Assembly (NCBI GenBank): GCA_045651985.1
Contig: JAZRTK010000014.1
Coordinates: 1 to 16,876 of the forward strand
DNA from: SIG710 sp045651985
GTDB taxonomy: Bacteria; Bacillota; Clostridia; Oscillospirales; CAG-272
DNA length: 16,876 nucleotides
Direction of reading: 5' to 3'
The notes under the pieces were generated by a model. That model saw only the letters and a program-made list of their open reading frames with translations, made no database searches and was not told where the DNA came from. Positions 8,249 to 14,712 of this stretch are shown one piece after another. The translations under genes and the position numbers were made by a program. The stretch's first letter is position 1. The number at the start of each line of letters is the position of its first letter.

Positions 8249-8289
8249 CTCACTTATTCTCGTTTATACTCACTTATTCACGGTTTATG
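8249..8289. repeat. Two-copy tandem direct repeat upstream of the potA promoter
   Basis: The unit CTCACTTATTCTCGTTTATA (8249-8268) is followed directly by a 21-bp copy with two substitutions, one inserted G and a changed last base (8269-8289). TGCACA hexamers lie just outside or at the ends (8239-8244 and 8288-8293). The repeat is about 90 bp upstream of the potA -35. The period is close to two helical turns. Confidence 0.7.
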
Positions 8290-8314
8290 CACAGTGAGCT
8301 TGTCCTTGAATAGC

Positions 8315-8347
8315 AAAAAACCCGCTCGGTAATCGGGCGGGTTTTTT
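8315..8347. terminator. Bidirectional terminator downstream of the SDR gene
   Basis: A6, then an 8-bp GC-rich stem (8321-8328 with 8334-8341, one G-T pair) with a 5-base loop, then T6. It is symmetrical and can end transcription on either strand. It most likely terminates the minus-strand dehydrogenase transcript, about 75 bp after the stop codon, and insulates the potA promoter. Confidence 0.92.
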
Positions 8348-8382
8348 GAAGAATTATTGTACCTAAATTATAAAGGGAGTCT

Positions 8383-8410
8383 GTGCCAACAGCGTTTACC
8401 ATGTTGACAC
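8383..8410. repeat. Inverted repeat next to the SDR stop codon
   Basis: GTGCCAACA (8383-8391) and TGTTGACAC (8402-8410) match as reverse complements at 8 of 9 positions, around a 10-bp spacer. It lies 10 bp beyond the dehydrogenase stop and 36 bp before the terminator stem. It may be an extra 3' hairpin in the mRNA or a protein-binding site. Confidence 0.5.
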
Positions 8411-8420
8411 CCCTTTTCCT

Positions 8421-9245
8421 TTATACTCCGGAGTAAGCGGAAAAGCCTCCGTCAACGGGGATAACGATACCTGTAACGAAGCTTGACGCCGCGGGGTCGG
8501 TCAGATACTTGAGCGTTCCGAGAAGCTCCTCTGCCTCACCAAATCTTCCCATGGGGGTAGCGTTGAGAATTTTATTCGTTCTGGGGGTGGGAGCTCCGTC
8601 CTCATTGAAAAGGAGCGCCTTGTTTTGCGCCGTTACGAAGAATCCGGGTGCGATAGCGTTTACTCGGATACCCGCATTTGCAAAGTGTACAGCGAGCCAC
8701 TGCGTGAAGTTGGAAACGCCTGCCTTTGCCGCGCTGTACGCAGGGATCTTGGTAAGTGGCGTGTACGCGTTCATGGAAGAAACGTTCACGATGCTGCAGC
8801 CCTCGCCGCCGATCATGTCAACGGCAAAAACCTGAGTGGGAATAAGAGTTCCCATGAGGTTGAGGCTGAATACGAAATCAAAACCTTCCTTATCAAGATT
8901 GAAGAAGGTCTTTATATCATCTCTTGTCTCGTCGCCCTCTGTAAAATATTCGTTTGTCGTGGTGGCTCTGGGGTTGTTTCCGCCTGCACCGTTGATAAGG
9001 ACCGTGCATTTGCCCAGATCCGCCAGAACTGCCTGATGTACCTCCTCAAGACCTGCGCGGTCGAGAACGTTTGACTTGTAAGCCTTGGCTATGCCGCCGT
9101 TTTTGCGAATTTCCTCCGCCACTTTTTCGGCTGATTCGAGATTAAGGTCAAGCAGGGCGACCTTGTAGCCGTTTCTTGCCATCTCCTCGGCAAAGGACGC
9201 GCAAAGAACTCCCCCCGCACCCGTAACAACACAAACCTTTGACAT
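8421..9245 (-). CDS. uxuB: SDR-family D-mannonate oxidoreductase (fructuronate reductase), UxuB/YjmF type
   Basis: This 274-residue short-chain dehydrogenase probably interconverts D-fructuronate and D-mannonate with NAD(H), a step of hexuronate (glucuronate) breakdown. It has the Rossmann turn TGAGGVLC (8-15), INGAGGN (84-90), N129, a catalytic serine near 157 in NVSSMNAY, and Y170/K174 in YSAAK. The segments LTKIPAYSAAKAGVSNFTQW and PVDGGFSAYSGV are characteristic of the Gram-positive mannonate oxidoreductase group, which is unrelated to E. coli UxuB. The third glycine of the Rossmann turn is Cys15. The ATG at 9243-9245 follows AAGGAG. Transcription runs toward a terminator at 8315-8347. 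The partner is the divergent AraC-type regulator. No other uronate gene is in the window, so the substrate is inferred from sequence alone; another sugar-acid dehydrogenase is possible. Confidence 0.82.
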   Translation of the reverse strand: MSKVCVVTGAGGVLCASFAEEMARNGYKVALLDLNLESAEKVAEEIRKNGGIAKAYKSNVLDRAGLEEVHQAVLADLGKCTVLINGAGGNNPRATTTNEYFTEGDETRDDIKTFFNLDKEGFDFVFSLNLMGTLIPTQVFAVDMIGGEGCSIVNVSSMNAYTPLTKIPAYSAAKAGVSNFTQWLAVHFANAGIRVNAIAPGFFVTAQNKALLFNEDGAPTPRTNKILNATPMGRFGEAEELLGTLKYLTDPAASSFVTGIVIPVDGGFSAYSGV

Positions 9246-9257
9246 AATTTCTCCTTC

Positions 9258-9273
9258 TGCCGCTTATGCGGCA
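9258..9273 (-). repeat. Hairpin immediately before the SDR ribosome site
   Basis: TGCCGC (9258-9263) and GCGGCA (9268-9273) form a perfect 6-bp stem with a 4-base loop. On the minus-strand mRNA it ends 3 bases before the ribosome site at 9254-9251, so it could tune translation or mRNA stability. Confidence 0.55.
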
Positions 9274-9305
9274 CAAAATTATTGCATAAAAAACTTTACA
9301 AACTT

Positions 9306-9311
9306 ATTATA
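9306..9311 (-). promoter_or_regulatory. -10 element of the SDR promoter, weak -35
   Basis: A perfect TATAAT reads on the minus strand (9311-9306), about 60 bp upstream of the dehydrogenase start. At 16-18 bp spacing only A/T sequences without a TTGACA match are found. A promoter lacking a -35 fits dependence on an activator bound just upstream. Confidence 0.55.
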
Positions 9312-9355
9312 CAACAATGTCTTGGCAATAAAATTGCATATATCGTCAAAAAGTA

Positions 9356-9384
9356 TTGCATTTTCTGAACTTTTTTGGTAAAAT
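9356..9384 (+). promoter_or_regulatory. Promoter of the AraC-family regulator gene
   Basis: TTGCAT (9356-9361), a 17-bp spacer and TAAAAT (9379-9384), with TG at 9376-9377 as an extended -10. The -35 coincides with one of the ATTGCAT repeats, which would allow autoregulation. Confidence 0.7.
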
Positions 9385-9453
9385 ACTTGTATCGGAATTG
9401 CAAAGTGCCGAAATCAACCCGTTTTTGTTCCATGCGGCAGGGGGAGGAATGTT

Positions 9454-10311
9454 ATGAAAACTCGGTATCACGAATACAAAAAGGAAGATATGTATCTCCA
9501 CCATACCGTGGATACGTCTCCGCTGGATGAGGATTTTCTCACTCACGCTCACCGCAACTGTGAAATACTCCATTTCATTTCGGGAAAGGGATATTACTCG
9601 GTTGAGGGTGTAGACTATCCGCTTGTGCCCGGCTGTACTCTTATCATGCAGTACGGCGAGGTGCATAAGGTGCATATTCAGCCCGACGAGCCTTACGAGC
9701 GTATAGTTTTGGAATTTCCTATCCGTCTCATTGAAAAAACTCCGTGGTGTTCGAACCTTGCAAAGCTCTTTACCGAAAAGGAGATGGGCAAGAACAATTA
9801 TTTCATGGGCAATAAGGAATCCTGCGACTATATTGAAAACTGTATGCGCCGTATGTGCCGAAACTCGTATTCCTCCGACGAGGAAAAGAGGACCATCATA
9901 ATCTCAAACCTTGTCAGCGTCGTGTGCGAGCTTCAGCATCTGGCGAATACCGAGAAGAACAGGATACCCTCAGGTATACAGTCGGCGGGTATGACCAATG
10001 ATATTGTGAGCCGAGTCATTTCCTACGTCAATGCTCACCTGACCGAGGATTGGAGCCTTGACACCCTGGAACAGCACTTTTTCTTCAGCAAATCCTATAT
10101 AAACCGTGCGTTTAAACAGTCCACGGGCTCGTCCGTGTGGGATTACGTTGTGCTCAAACGCTTGCTGGTCGCCCGCGCCATGCTGAAGGACGGAAAAACG
10201 GCGACAGTTGCCTCCGCCGAGTGCGGATTCAAGGACTATTCGTCCTTCTACCGCCAATATAAGCGTCGCTTTGGCATATCCCCTATTGATGACAGAAAAC
10301 TTGTAAAATAA
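9454..10311 (+). CDS. AraC-family transcriptional regulator with N-terminal cupin sensor domain
   Basis: This is a DNA-binding regulator of 285 residues. The first 110 residues look like an AraC-type cupin ligand domain (HAHRNCEILHFISGKGYYSV, then GEVHKVHI). Residues about 180-285 form the two-helix-turn-helix AraC domain, including LDTLEQHFFFSKSYINRAFK and the second-helix hallmark VASAECGFKDYSSFYRQYKRRFGISP. The start ATG (9454) has GGGGAGG 6 bp upstream. It is divergent from the SDR gene, the usual arrangement for a regulator and its sugar-acid target. Its ligand is unknown; a uronate or its breakdown product would fit. The gene ends 13 bp before rqcH with no terminator between, so rqcH may be read from the same transcript. 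Confidence 0.92.
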   Translation: MKTRYHEYKKEDMYLHHTVDTSPLDEDFLTHAHRNCEILHFISGKGYYSVEGVDYPLVPGCTLIMQYGEVHKVHIQPDEPYERIVLEFPIRLIEKTPWCSNLAKLFTEKEMGKNNYFMGNKESCDYIENCMRRMCRNSYSSDEEKRTIIISNLVSVVCELQHLANTEKNRIPSGIQSAGMTNDIVSRVISYVNAHLTEDWSLDTLEQHFFFSKSYINRAFKQSTGSSVWDYVVLKRLLVARAMLKDGKTATVASAECGFKDYSSFYRQYKRRFGISPIDDRKLVK

Positions 10312-10324
10312 AAAGGAAATTTTT

Positions 10325-12079
10325 ATGGCATTTGATGCAGGAATGCTGTCTTCGTCCATAGCCGAACTTAAAGGCGCGTGCCTTGGAGCGAAGATAGAAA
10401 AGATACACCAGCCCGAAAGAGATAAACTCATTTTGATCTTGCGCTCACGCGAGGGCGGTCGGAGACTGCTTATCGACGCGGGTACAAGCAACCCGAGATT
10501 CGGCTTCACACAGGCACAAAAGGAAAACCCCGCTCAACCGCCCATGTTCTGTATGCTTCTTCGCAAGCATCTGACAGGCGCAAAGCTGAGTGAAATATAT
10601 CAGCCCGGCTTTGAGCGTGTGGTTCAGCTCGAATTTGATGCCTACGACGAGCTTGGATTTTCGTGCAAACGCTACCTGATCGCGGAGATCATGGGGAAAT
10701 ACAGCAATCTTATTTTTACCGATAGGAACAAAAAGATAATCTCCCTGCTTCGCACGGTGGATTTTACTACCAGCTCGCTCCGTCAGCTCTTACCCGGCAT
10801 GACCTACGAGCTTCCACCAAAGCAGAATAAGAAAAATCCGCTGGAAGAGGACGAGTCTGGTTTTCTTGAAGCGTTTTCGGACGCAAGTCCCGAAATGCGT
10901 GGGGATAAATTCATCACGGATACGTACCTTGGTATTTCCGCCGCTGTCGCGCGTGAAATATGCTTCCGTTCCACCCGTCATACCGATACTCCCCTGCGTT
11001 ATTGTGCTCCCGCGTCGCTGTGGTCGGAATTTTCACGTATCATTGATGGTATCAGAGCAGGGGAAAGCGCCCCTTGCGTCGTTTTTGACGGCGAGCGACC
11101 CGTAGAGTACGCTTTCACGCCCTTGACCCAGTACGGCGACGAAGCGTTGAAGCACTTTGATTCGGTGGGCGAGACCCTTGACTGCTTCTTTGAAATGCGG
11201 GATCACGATATCCGAGTAAAACAACGGGCTTCCGATATTCTGCATATTTTAAACAACGCCGAGGCGAGACTTGTCAAAAAACTCGCCGTTCAGCGTCAGG
11301 AGCTTGCGGACTGCGAAAAGGGCGAGGAATACAAGGCTCTCGGCGACCTCATAACCGCAAACATCTACCTGTTGCAAAGAGGCATGACCCGTGTTGCTCT
11401 CACCGACTATTCCGAGACCGACGAAAAGGGTGATTTCATTGAGCGCGAGATTGAGCTCGACGAGCGTTTAACACCTGCGCAGAATGCTCAAAGAATGTAT
11501 AAAAAATACAATAAATCCAAGAACGCAAAGGTGGAGCTGACCCGTCAGATAGAGAAGGCTGAGACTGAGCTTGAGTATATTTCAAGCGTTGCGGACGCGC
11601 TGACCCGCGCGGACGGTGCCGCAGAATTGGCGGAAATACGCGAGGAGCTTTACAGCTCGGGCTACGCTTCAAAAATGAAGGGATATACCGTGGCGAAAAA
11701 GAAAAATCCCGTGGTGGCAAAGTTTATAACCGACGGCGGTTTCACTGTGCTTTGCGGAAAGAACAACATTCAGAACGAGTATATAACTCACCGCATAGCG
11801 GAAAAGAACGACTATTGGTTCCACGCAAAAGGACAGCCGGGCTCACACGTTGTCATGGTCTGCGGCGGGGTAGAGCCGGACGTTGCTGATTTTACTCAGG
11901 CGGCGGAGATCGCGGCGTTCCATTCAAAGGCTACGGGCGAAAATATCGCCGTTGACTACACACAGGCGCGCAACGTTAAGAAGGTGGCTGGGGGCAAGCC
12001 CGGACTTGTCATCTACCACACTAACTGGACCGCCTACGTGACCCCTACAAAGGAAAAAATTGAGAAGATGAAAAGATAA
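10325..12079 (+). CDS. rqcH: Rqc2/RqcH-type NFACT protein of ribosome-associated quality control
   Basis: This 584-residue protein binds stalled 50S-nascent-chain complexes and recruits alanyl-tRNA to add C-terminal alanine tails that mark the chain for degradation. It is often misannotated as fibronectin-binding protein A. Visible parts are the NFACT-N domain (MAFDAGMLSSSIAEL, AEIMGKYSNLIF), a middle region with helix-hairpin-helix and coiled-coil character (about 280-450), and the C-terminal NFACT-R domain with DYWFHAKGQPGSHVVM. At the position of the functional Asp97-Arg98 pair of B. subtilis RqcH this protein has Glu97-Arg98 (PGFERVV). AAAGGAAA lies 5 bp before the ATG. The gene follows the AraC regulator by 13 bp and is closed by a terminator. 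ClpC is also in the window but is separated by other operons. Confidence 0.93.
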   Translation: MAFDAGMLSSSIAELKGACLGAKIEKIHQPERDKLILILRSREGGRRLLIDAGTSNPRFGFTQAQKENPAQPPMFCMLLRKHLTGAKLSEIYQPGFERVVQLEFDAYDELGFSCKRYLIAEIMGKYSNLIFTDRNKKIISLLRTVDFTTSSLRQLLPGMTYELPPKQNKKNPLEEDESGFLEAFSDASPEMRGDKFITDTYLGISAAVAREICFRSTRHTDTPLRYCAPASLWSEFSRIIDGIRAGESAPCVVFDGERPVEYAFTPLTQYGDEALKHFDSVGETLDCFFEMRDHDIRVKQRASDILHILNNAEARLVKKLAVQRQELADCEKGEEYKALGDLITANIYLLQRGMTRVALTDYSETDEKGDFIEREIELDERLTPAQNAQRMYKKYNKSKNAKVELTRQIEKAETELEYISSVADALTRADGAAELAEIREELYSSGYASKMKGYTVAKKKNPVVAKFITDGGFTVLCGKNNIQNEYITHRIAEKNDYWFHAKGQPGSHVVMVCGGVEPDVADFTQAAEIAAFHSKATGENIAVDYTQARNVKKVAGGKPGLVIYHTNWTAYVTPTKEKIEKMKR

Positions 12080-12081
12080 AG

Positions 12082-12111
12082 AAGATCGGCGCAGAGGACT
12101 GCGCCGATCTT
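12082..12111 (+). terminator. Terminator after rqcH
   Basis: A perfect 13-bp stem (12082-12094 with 12099-12111) with an AGGA loop starts 2 bp after the stop codon. The T tract is short and interrupted, so termination may be partial. Confidence 0.8.
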
Positions 12112-12137
12112 TACTTTGACTAAATCATACAAAACTC

Positions 12138-12166
12138 TTGATTATTTGATATTTTTGTGGTATCAT
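12138..12166 (+). promoter_or_regulatory. Promoter of the DivIVA-fumB-XRE cluster
   Basis: TTGATT (12138-12143), a 17-bp spacer and TATCAT (12161-12166) with TG at 12158-12159 (extended -10). An overlapping perfect TATAAT at 12166-12171 is an alternative -10 but has no matching -35 at normal spacing. Confidence 0.7.
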
Positions 12167-12216
12167 ATAATGAATATGTTTACAGAAAAATGCCTTTTTG
12201 GCGGAATCGAGGACGT

Positions 12217-13029
12217 ATGGAAAACACAAAAAACGTAGTGTTCAGAAGTTCGATGCGCGGATATAACAAATCGGACGTAAATAATTATCTGGTTAAATTC
12301 AACGCCGAGGCGGCAGAGCGCGAGGAGAGCGCAAGGGCCGAGGCAAAGGCTGCAAGTGCAAGAGCCGAGAAGGCGGAGAAGACTGCCGCGGAGGCACAGA
12401 AGCTGGCAGATGAATATAAAGAAAAGATAGCCGAGCTTGAAGCGGAAATAGATGGGCTCGCAGCTCAGCTCCAGCGCGAGCAGGAGGAGAATGTGCGCCT
12501 TGAGGACGAGGTGCAGATCGCAGTCAATGCGGAAGACGATACTCTTGAATCGGACGAGTTTGCAGAGCTTCGTAAGAAGGCTGCGCTCTATGATGAGAAC
12601 AGCGCGAATATCGGCGAGACCCTTATTTCCGCAAAGAAAATGGCACAGGAGATAATCGACCGCGCAAACGAGGAAGCGACAGTACGCGAGGAGCGTTCAA
12701 GAGCCGAGGCAGACGCAAGAAAGCGAGCCCTTGAGGAAAGCGCAAAGGCGGCATCCGATTCCGTATTTGCAAGCCTGAGACTCATTTCCGAGGAGGGCAA
12801 GTGCGAGGTGGCGGCTGTCCGCGAATACGCGCAAACCATTCTCGAAAAGGCGCTTGACGACATCATGAGCCGAATGAATCAGGGAACTATGAAGCTTGAG
12901 GGCATGGAGACCACCATGCTGGGTAAGATACAGGGCGGGGTTTCAAGGGTAGACAACACCCCAAAGCGTCGCGCACCTGAGCGTAAGGCAACCGAATTCT
13001 TCAAAAATCTCAAGCCTACAAAACACTGA
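12217..13029 (+). CDS. DivIVA-domain coiled-coil protein
   Basis: This 270-residue protein starts with the membrane-targeting signature of DivIVA proteins: VVFRSSMRGYNKSDVNNYL in the first 26 residues. A long Glu/Ala/Lys-rich coiled coil follows (about 30-110), then a second helical stretch. DivIVA homologues sit at curved membranes such as poles and septa, and recruit division, wall or sporulation factors; the exact role here is unknown. The C-terminus is basic (KRRAPERKATEFFKNLKPTKH). The frame is open back to a GTG at 12157, but that lies inside the promoter. The ATG at 12217, behind GAGGA, begins directly at the conserved domain. It leads the cluster, and the next gene begins 3 bp after its stop. 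Confidence 0.87.
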   Translation: MENTKNVVFRSSMRGYNKSDVNNYLVKFNAEAAEREESARAEAKAASARAEKAEKTAAEAQKLADEYKEKIAELEAEIDGLAAQLQREQEENVRLEDEVQIAVNAEDDTLESDEFAELRKKAALYDENSANIGETLISAKKMAQEIIDRANEEATVREERSRAEADARKRALEESAKAASDSVFASLRLISEEGKCEVAAVREYAQTILEKALDDIMSRMNQGTMKLEGMETTMLGKIQGGVSRVDNTPKRRAPERKATEFFKNLKPTKH

Positions 13030-13032
13030 TAT

Positions 13033-13557
13033 ATGAAAAAGATAAACGTATCCGAGCTGAAAAAGGCGGCGAGCCGCCTTCGGGCGGGTGACACGGTGAG
13101 CCTTTGTGGTACCGTTTACACAGCCCGCGACGCGGCGCACAAGCGGATCGCCGCCATGCTCGAAAATGGCGAAAAGCCTCCCTTTGAAATTGAGGGCGCG
13201 GTAGTTTACTACGCGGGTCCCACACCCGCAAAGAACGGACTTGCCGTCGGCTCCTGCGGACCTACCACGTCGTCGCGTATGAACCCTTTCGCGTCTATGA
13301 TGCTTGATGCAGGCATGGCGGGAATTATCGGGAAAGGTCAGATGAGCGACGAAGTGAGAGAAGCACTGAAAAAACAGGGCGCGGTGTATTTCTGTGCTGT
13401 CGGGGGGGCGGGCGCTCTTGCCGCAAAGGCAATTAAAAAATGCGAGGTCGTGGCATTTGACGACCTCGGCTGTGAATCCGTAAAACGAATGGAAGTTGAG
13501 AATTTCTCACTTATCGTCGGAATCGACGCTATGGGAAACAGTATATTTGACAGATGA
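13033..13557 (+). CDS. Class I (Fe-S) fumarate hydratase / tartrate dehydratase beta subunit, orphan
   Basis: This 174-residue protein matches the beta subunit (C-terminal domain) of two-subunit iron-sulphur fumarase, which hydrates fumarate to malate. It also resembles L-tartrate dehydratase beta. Visible signatures are GPTTSSRMNPFASMML, GKGQMS, the AVGGAGALAAKAIKK stretch and VVAFDDLGCES. The 4Fe-4S cluster is normally bound by the alpha subunit, which is not in this window, so this chain alone should not be catalytic. It starts 3 bp after the DivIVA stop and has no clear ribosome site, suggesting coupling to the upstream gene. Its TGA overlaps the next ATG (ATGA, 13554-13557). An alpha subunit elsewhere in the genome is the simplest explanation. 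Confidence 0.85.
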   Translation: MKKINVSELKKAASRLRAGDTVSLCGTVYTARDAAHKRIAAMLENGEKPPFEIEGAVVYYAGPTPAKNGLAVGSCGPTTSSRMNPFASMMLDAGMAGIIGKGQMSDEVREALKKQGAVYFCAVGGAGALAAKAIKKCEVVAFDDLGCESVKRMEVENFSLIVGIDAMGNSIFDR

Positions 13558-14414
13558 GTATTGGTGAAAAAATAAAAAACGTCAGAACATCAAAGATGCT
13601 GACGCAAAAGGAACTTGCGGGGGACACTATCACTCGCAATATGCTAAGTAAAATAGAAAACGGTGTCGCAACCCCCTCCTTGCCCGTTGCAATAAATTTG
13701 GCAGAGAGGCTTGGTGTTCCCGTGGGCTATCTTCTGTCTGACAGTCCCGAGGAAGAGGCGCGATTCAAAAAACATTCCTCTTACTCGAACATCGTTCAGG
13801 CGTACAAGCTTTGTGAGTGGGAGATCTGCCGCCAGCTTGCCCTTGAGTGTCTTGATGGAAAATATGATGATCAGGAATTGGTCTACTTTGCTTCTCAGTC
13901 CGCTTTGCAAATGGGTATCGAGGAGTTTGACGCGGGAAATCTGCGTCCGGCTTGTACTTATTTTGACGAAGCTCTGTTTCTGGCGGAGAACACCGTTCTT
14001 GACGGCGGTGTGGCAGCGGCGAAGATAATCCCTTACATTAAATTTATGGAAAATATATCGCCCACCTTGGGGATAGACGGCAGTTTGCCCGACAGGTGCG
14101 ATTTGACCTACAACTGCGATTTCGCTCTCTACGCTTCGCTTTTCGGCGGGGAAATGAGCAAGGAAGCAGATTTTGAAAATGAGAGCTTCGGTCTTCACCT
14201 TAAAGCTATGAGGTTGATAGAAGACGAAAAATTTACCGAGGCGGCAGAGATCCTCGGAAAGATCGCCGCGGATATATCATTACCCATTCCCATCAGGTAT
14301 TTCGTGTGCGGTGACTATGAAAATTGCTGCAGCAGAACTGGAGATTATAAGACCGCTTATGAAATGTCTCAAAACAAGATCAGAATTCTTGAAAAAATGC
14401 TTTCTGCCGTGTAA
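13554..14414 (+). CDS. XRE-family transcriptional regulator with helical (TPR-like) C-terminal domain
   Basis: This 286-residue protein carries an N-terminal Cro/CI-type helix-turn-helix (residues 5-62: IGEKIKNVRTSKMLTQKELA, then ITRNMLSKIENGVATPS and LAERLGVPVGYLL). The rest is alpha-helical and resembles the TPR-like arrays of Rgg/PlcR-type regulators (for example EFDAGNLRPACTYFDEALFLAE), which often bind peptides. No signalling peptide gene is evident beside it. The start ATG overlaps the fumB-like stop, so the two are translated together. The end overlaps the next gene by tens of bases. The target is unknown; the cluster's own promoter is a natural candidate. Confidence 0.85.
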   Translation: MSIGEKIKNVRTSKMLTQKELAGDTITRNMLSKIENGVATPSLPVAINLAERLGVPVGYLLSDSPEEEARFKKHSSYSNIVQAYKLCEWEICRQLALECLDGKYDDQELVYFASQSALQMGIEEFDAGNLRPACTYFDEALFLAENTVLDGGVAAAKIIPYIKFMENISPTLGIDGSLPDRCDLTYNCDFALYASLFGGEMSKEADFENESFGLHLKAMRLIEDEKFTEAAEILGKIAADISLPIPIRYFVCGDYENCCSRTGDYKTAYEMSQNKIRILEKMLSAV

Positions 14415-14709
14415 TCTCCTGCTGATCATGCTGTTGATTTCGGCGTGCGCGTCGGAGCCTGTTTATATTGCGAACGAAATAGACGCAGATGAGCTTTGGA
14501 CCGTCTCGGAAAATATCGTTTTGACGGAAAGCGCCGGGGAGACGGAGAAAAAGTGGAACGGTGTCACGGTTTATTATACCGAATCGGGCTCGGTCTGGCA
14601 TAAAAGCGCCGATTGCTCTGCGCTAAAGAAATCAAAAAACGTGATCGAGGGAACTCAGGAGCAAGCAGAGTCCGAGGGAAAGGAAAGAGCTTGCAAGAAG
14701 TGCGGCTGA
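14359..14709 (+). CDS. Small putative lipoprotein with Ada-like cysteine motif
   Basis: This is a predicted secreted, lipid-anchored protein of 116 residues (start 14359) or 106 residues (TTG start at 14389, giving KKCFLPCNLLLIMLL). Both overlap the end of the XRE gene. Neither start has a good ribosome site; a GGAG lies 15 bp before the ATG. The lipobox ISAC is clear, so the mature protein starts at CASEP. The C-terminal half reads YYTESGSVWHKSADCSALKKS and ends GKERACKKCG. The C...CxxC spacing and the AxxxGK-R-CK-CG ending resemble the zinc-binding N-domain of Ada and short domains common in Clostridia surface proteins. Zinc binding is inference and the role is unknown. Its stop is 3 bp from the stop of the convergent gene. 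Confidence 0.72.
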   Translation: MKCLKTRSEFLKKCFLPCNLLLIMLLISACASEPVYIANEIDADELWTVSENIVLTESAGETEKKWNGVTVYYTESGSVWHKSADCSALKKSKNVIEGTQEQAESEGKERACKKCG

Positions 14710-14712
14710 CCT

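Larger units (their letters stand above)
8162..8420. other. AT-rich non-coding region upstream of potA and downstream of the dehydrogenase gene
   Basis: No credible gene lies here. The 8162-8248 part is very AT-rich with A and T runs and could act as an UP-element-like or curved segment upstream of the potA promoter. It is followed by a 20-bp tandem repeat (8249-8289), a bidirectional terminator (8315-8347) and an inverted repeat (8383-8410) next to the dehydrogenase stop codon. Confidence 0.6.
9281..9403. promoter_or_regulatory. Four ATTGCA repeats between the divergent SDR and AraC genes, candidate regulator operators
   Basis: ATTGCATA at 9281-9288 and 9333-9340, ATTGCAT at 9355-9361 and ATTGCAA at 9397-9403 share orientation. 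The start-to-start distances are 52, 22 and 42 bp, close to 5, 2 and 4 helical turns, so all four face roughly the same side of the DNA. The 9333/9355 pair covers the region where the dehydrogenase promoter should have its -35. AraC-family activators commonly bind direct repeats about two turns apart next to the -35. That the neighbouring regulator binds here is inference. Confidence 0.5.

Noticed and set aside
8275..8403. Minus-strand open frame of about 42 codons starting near 8403 with a purine-rich upstream stretch
   Set aside because: It reads straight through the intrinsic terminator at 8315-8347 and has no recognisable sequence features.
8404..8427. Consensus-like TTGACA followed by TATACT on the plus strand
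   Set aside because: The spacer is 12 bp, too short for a sigma-A promoter, and no plus-strand gene follows. The TTGACA belongs to the inverted repeat.
9199..9207. Cys15 in the Rossmann turn of the SDR protein as a sign of inactivation
   Set aside because: The rest of the active site (S157, Y170, K174) is intact. To my knowledge this dehydrogenase group tolerates variation at that glycine, so it is not treated as a defect.
12157..12216. Upstream GTG start for the DivIVA-like protein
   Set aside because: The extension overlaps the promoter. The conserved DivIVA N-terminus starts at the ATG at 12217, behind GAGGA.
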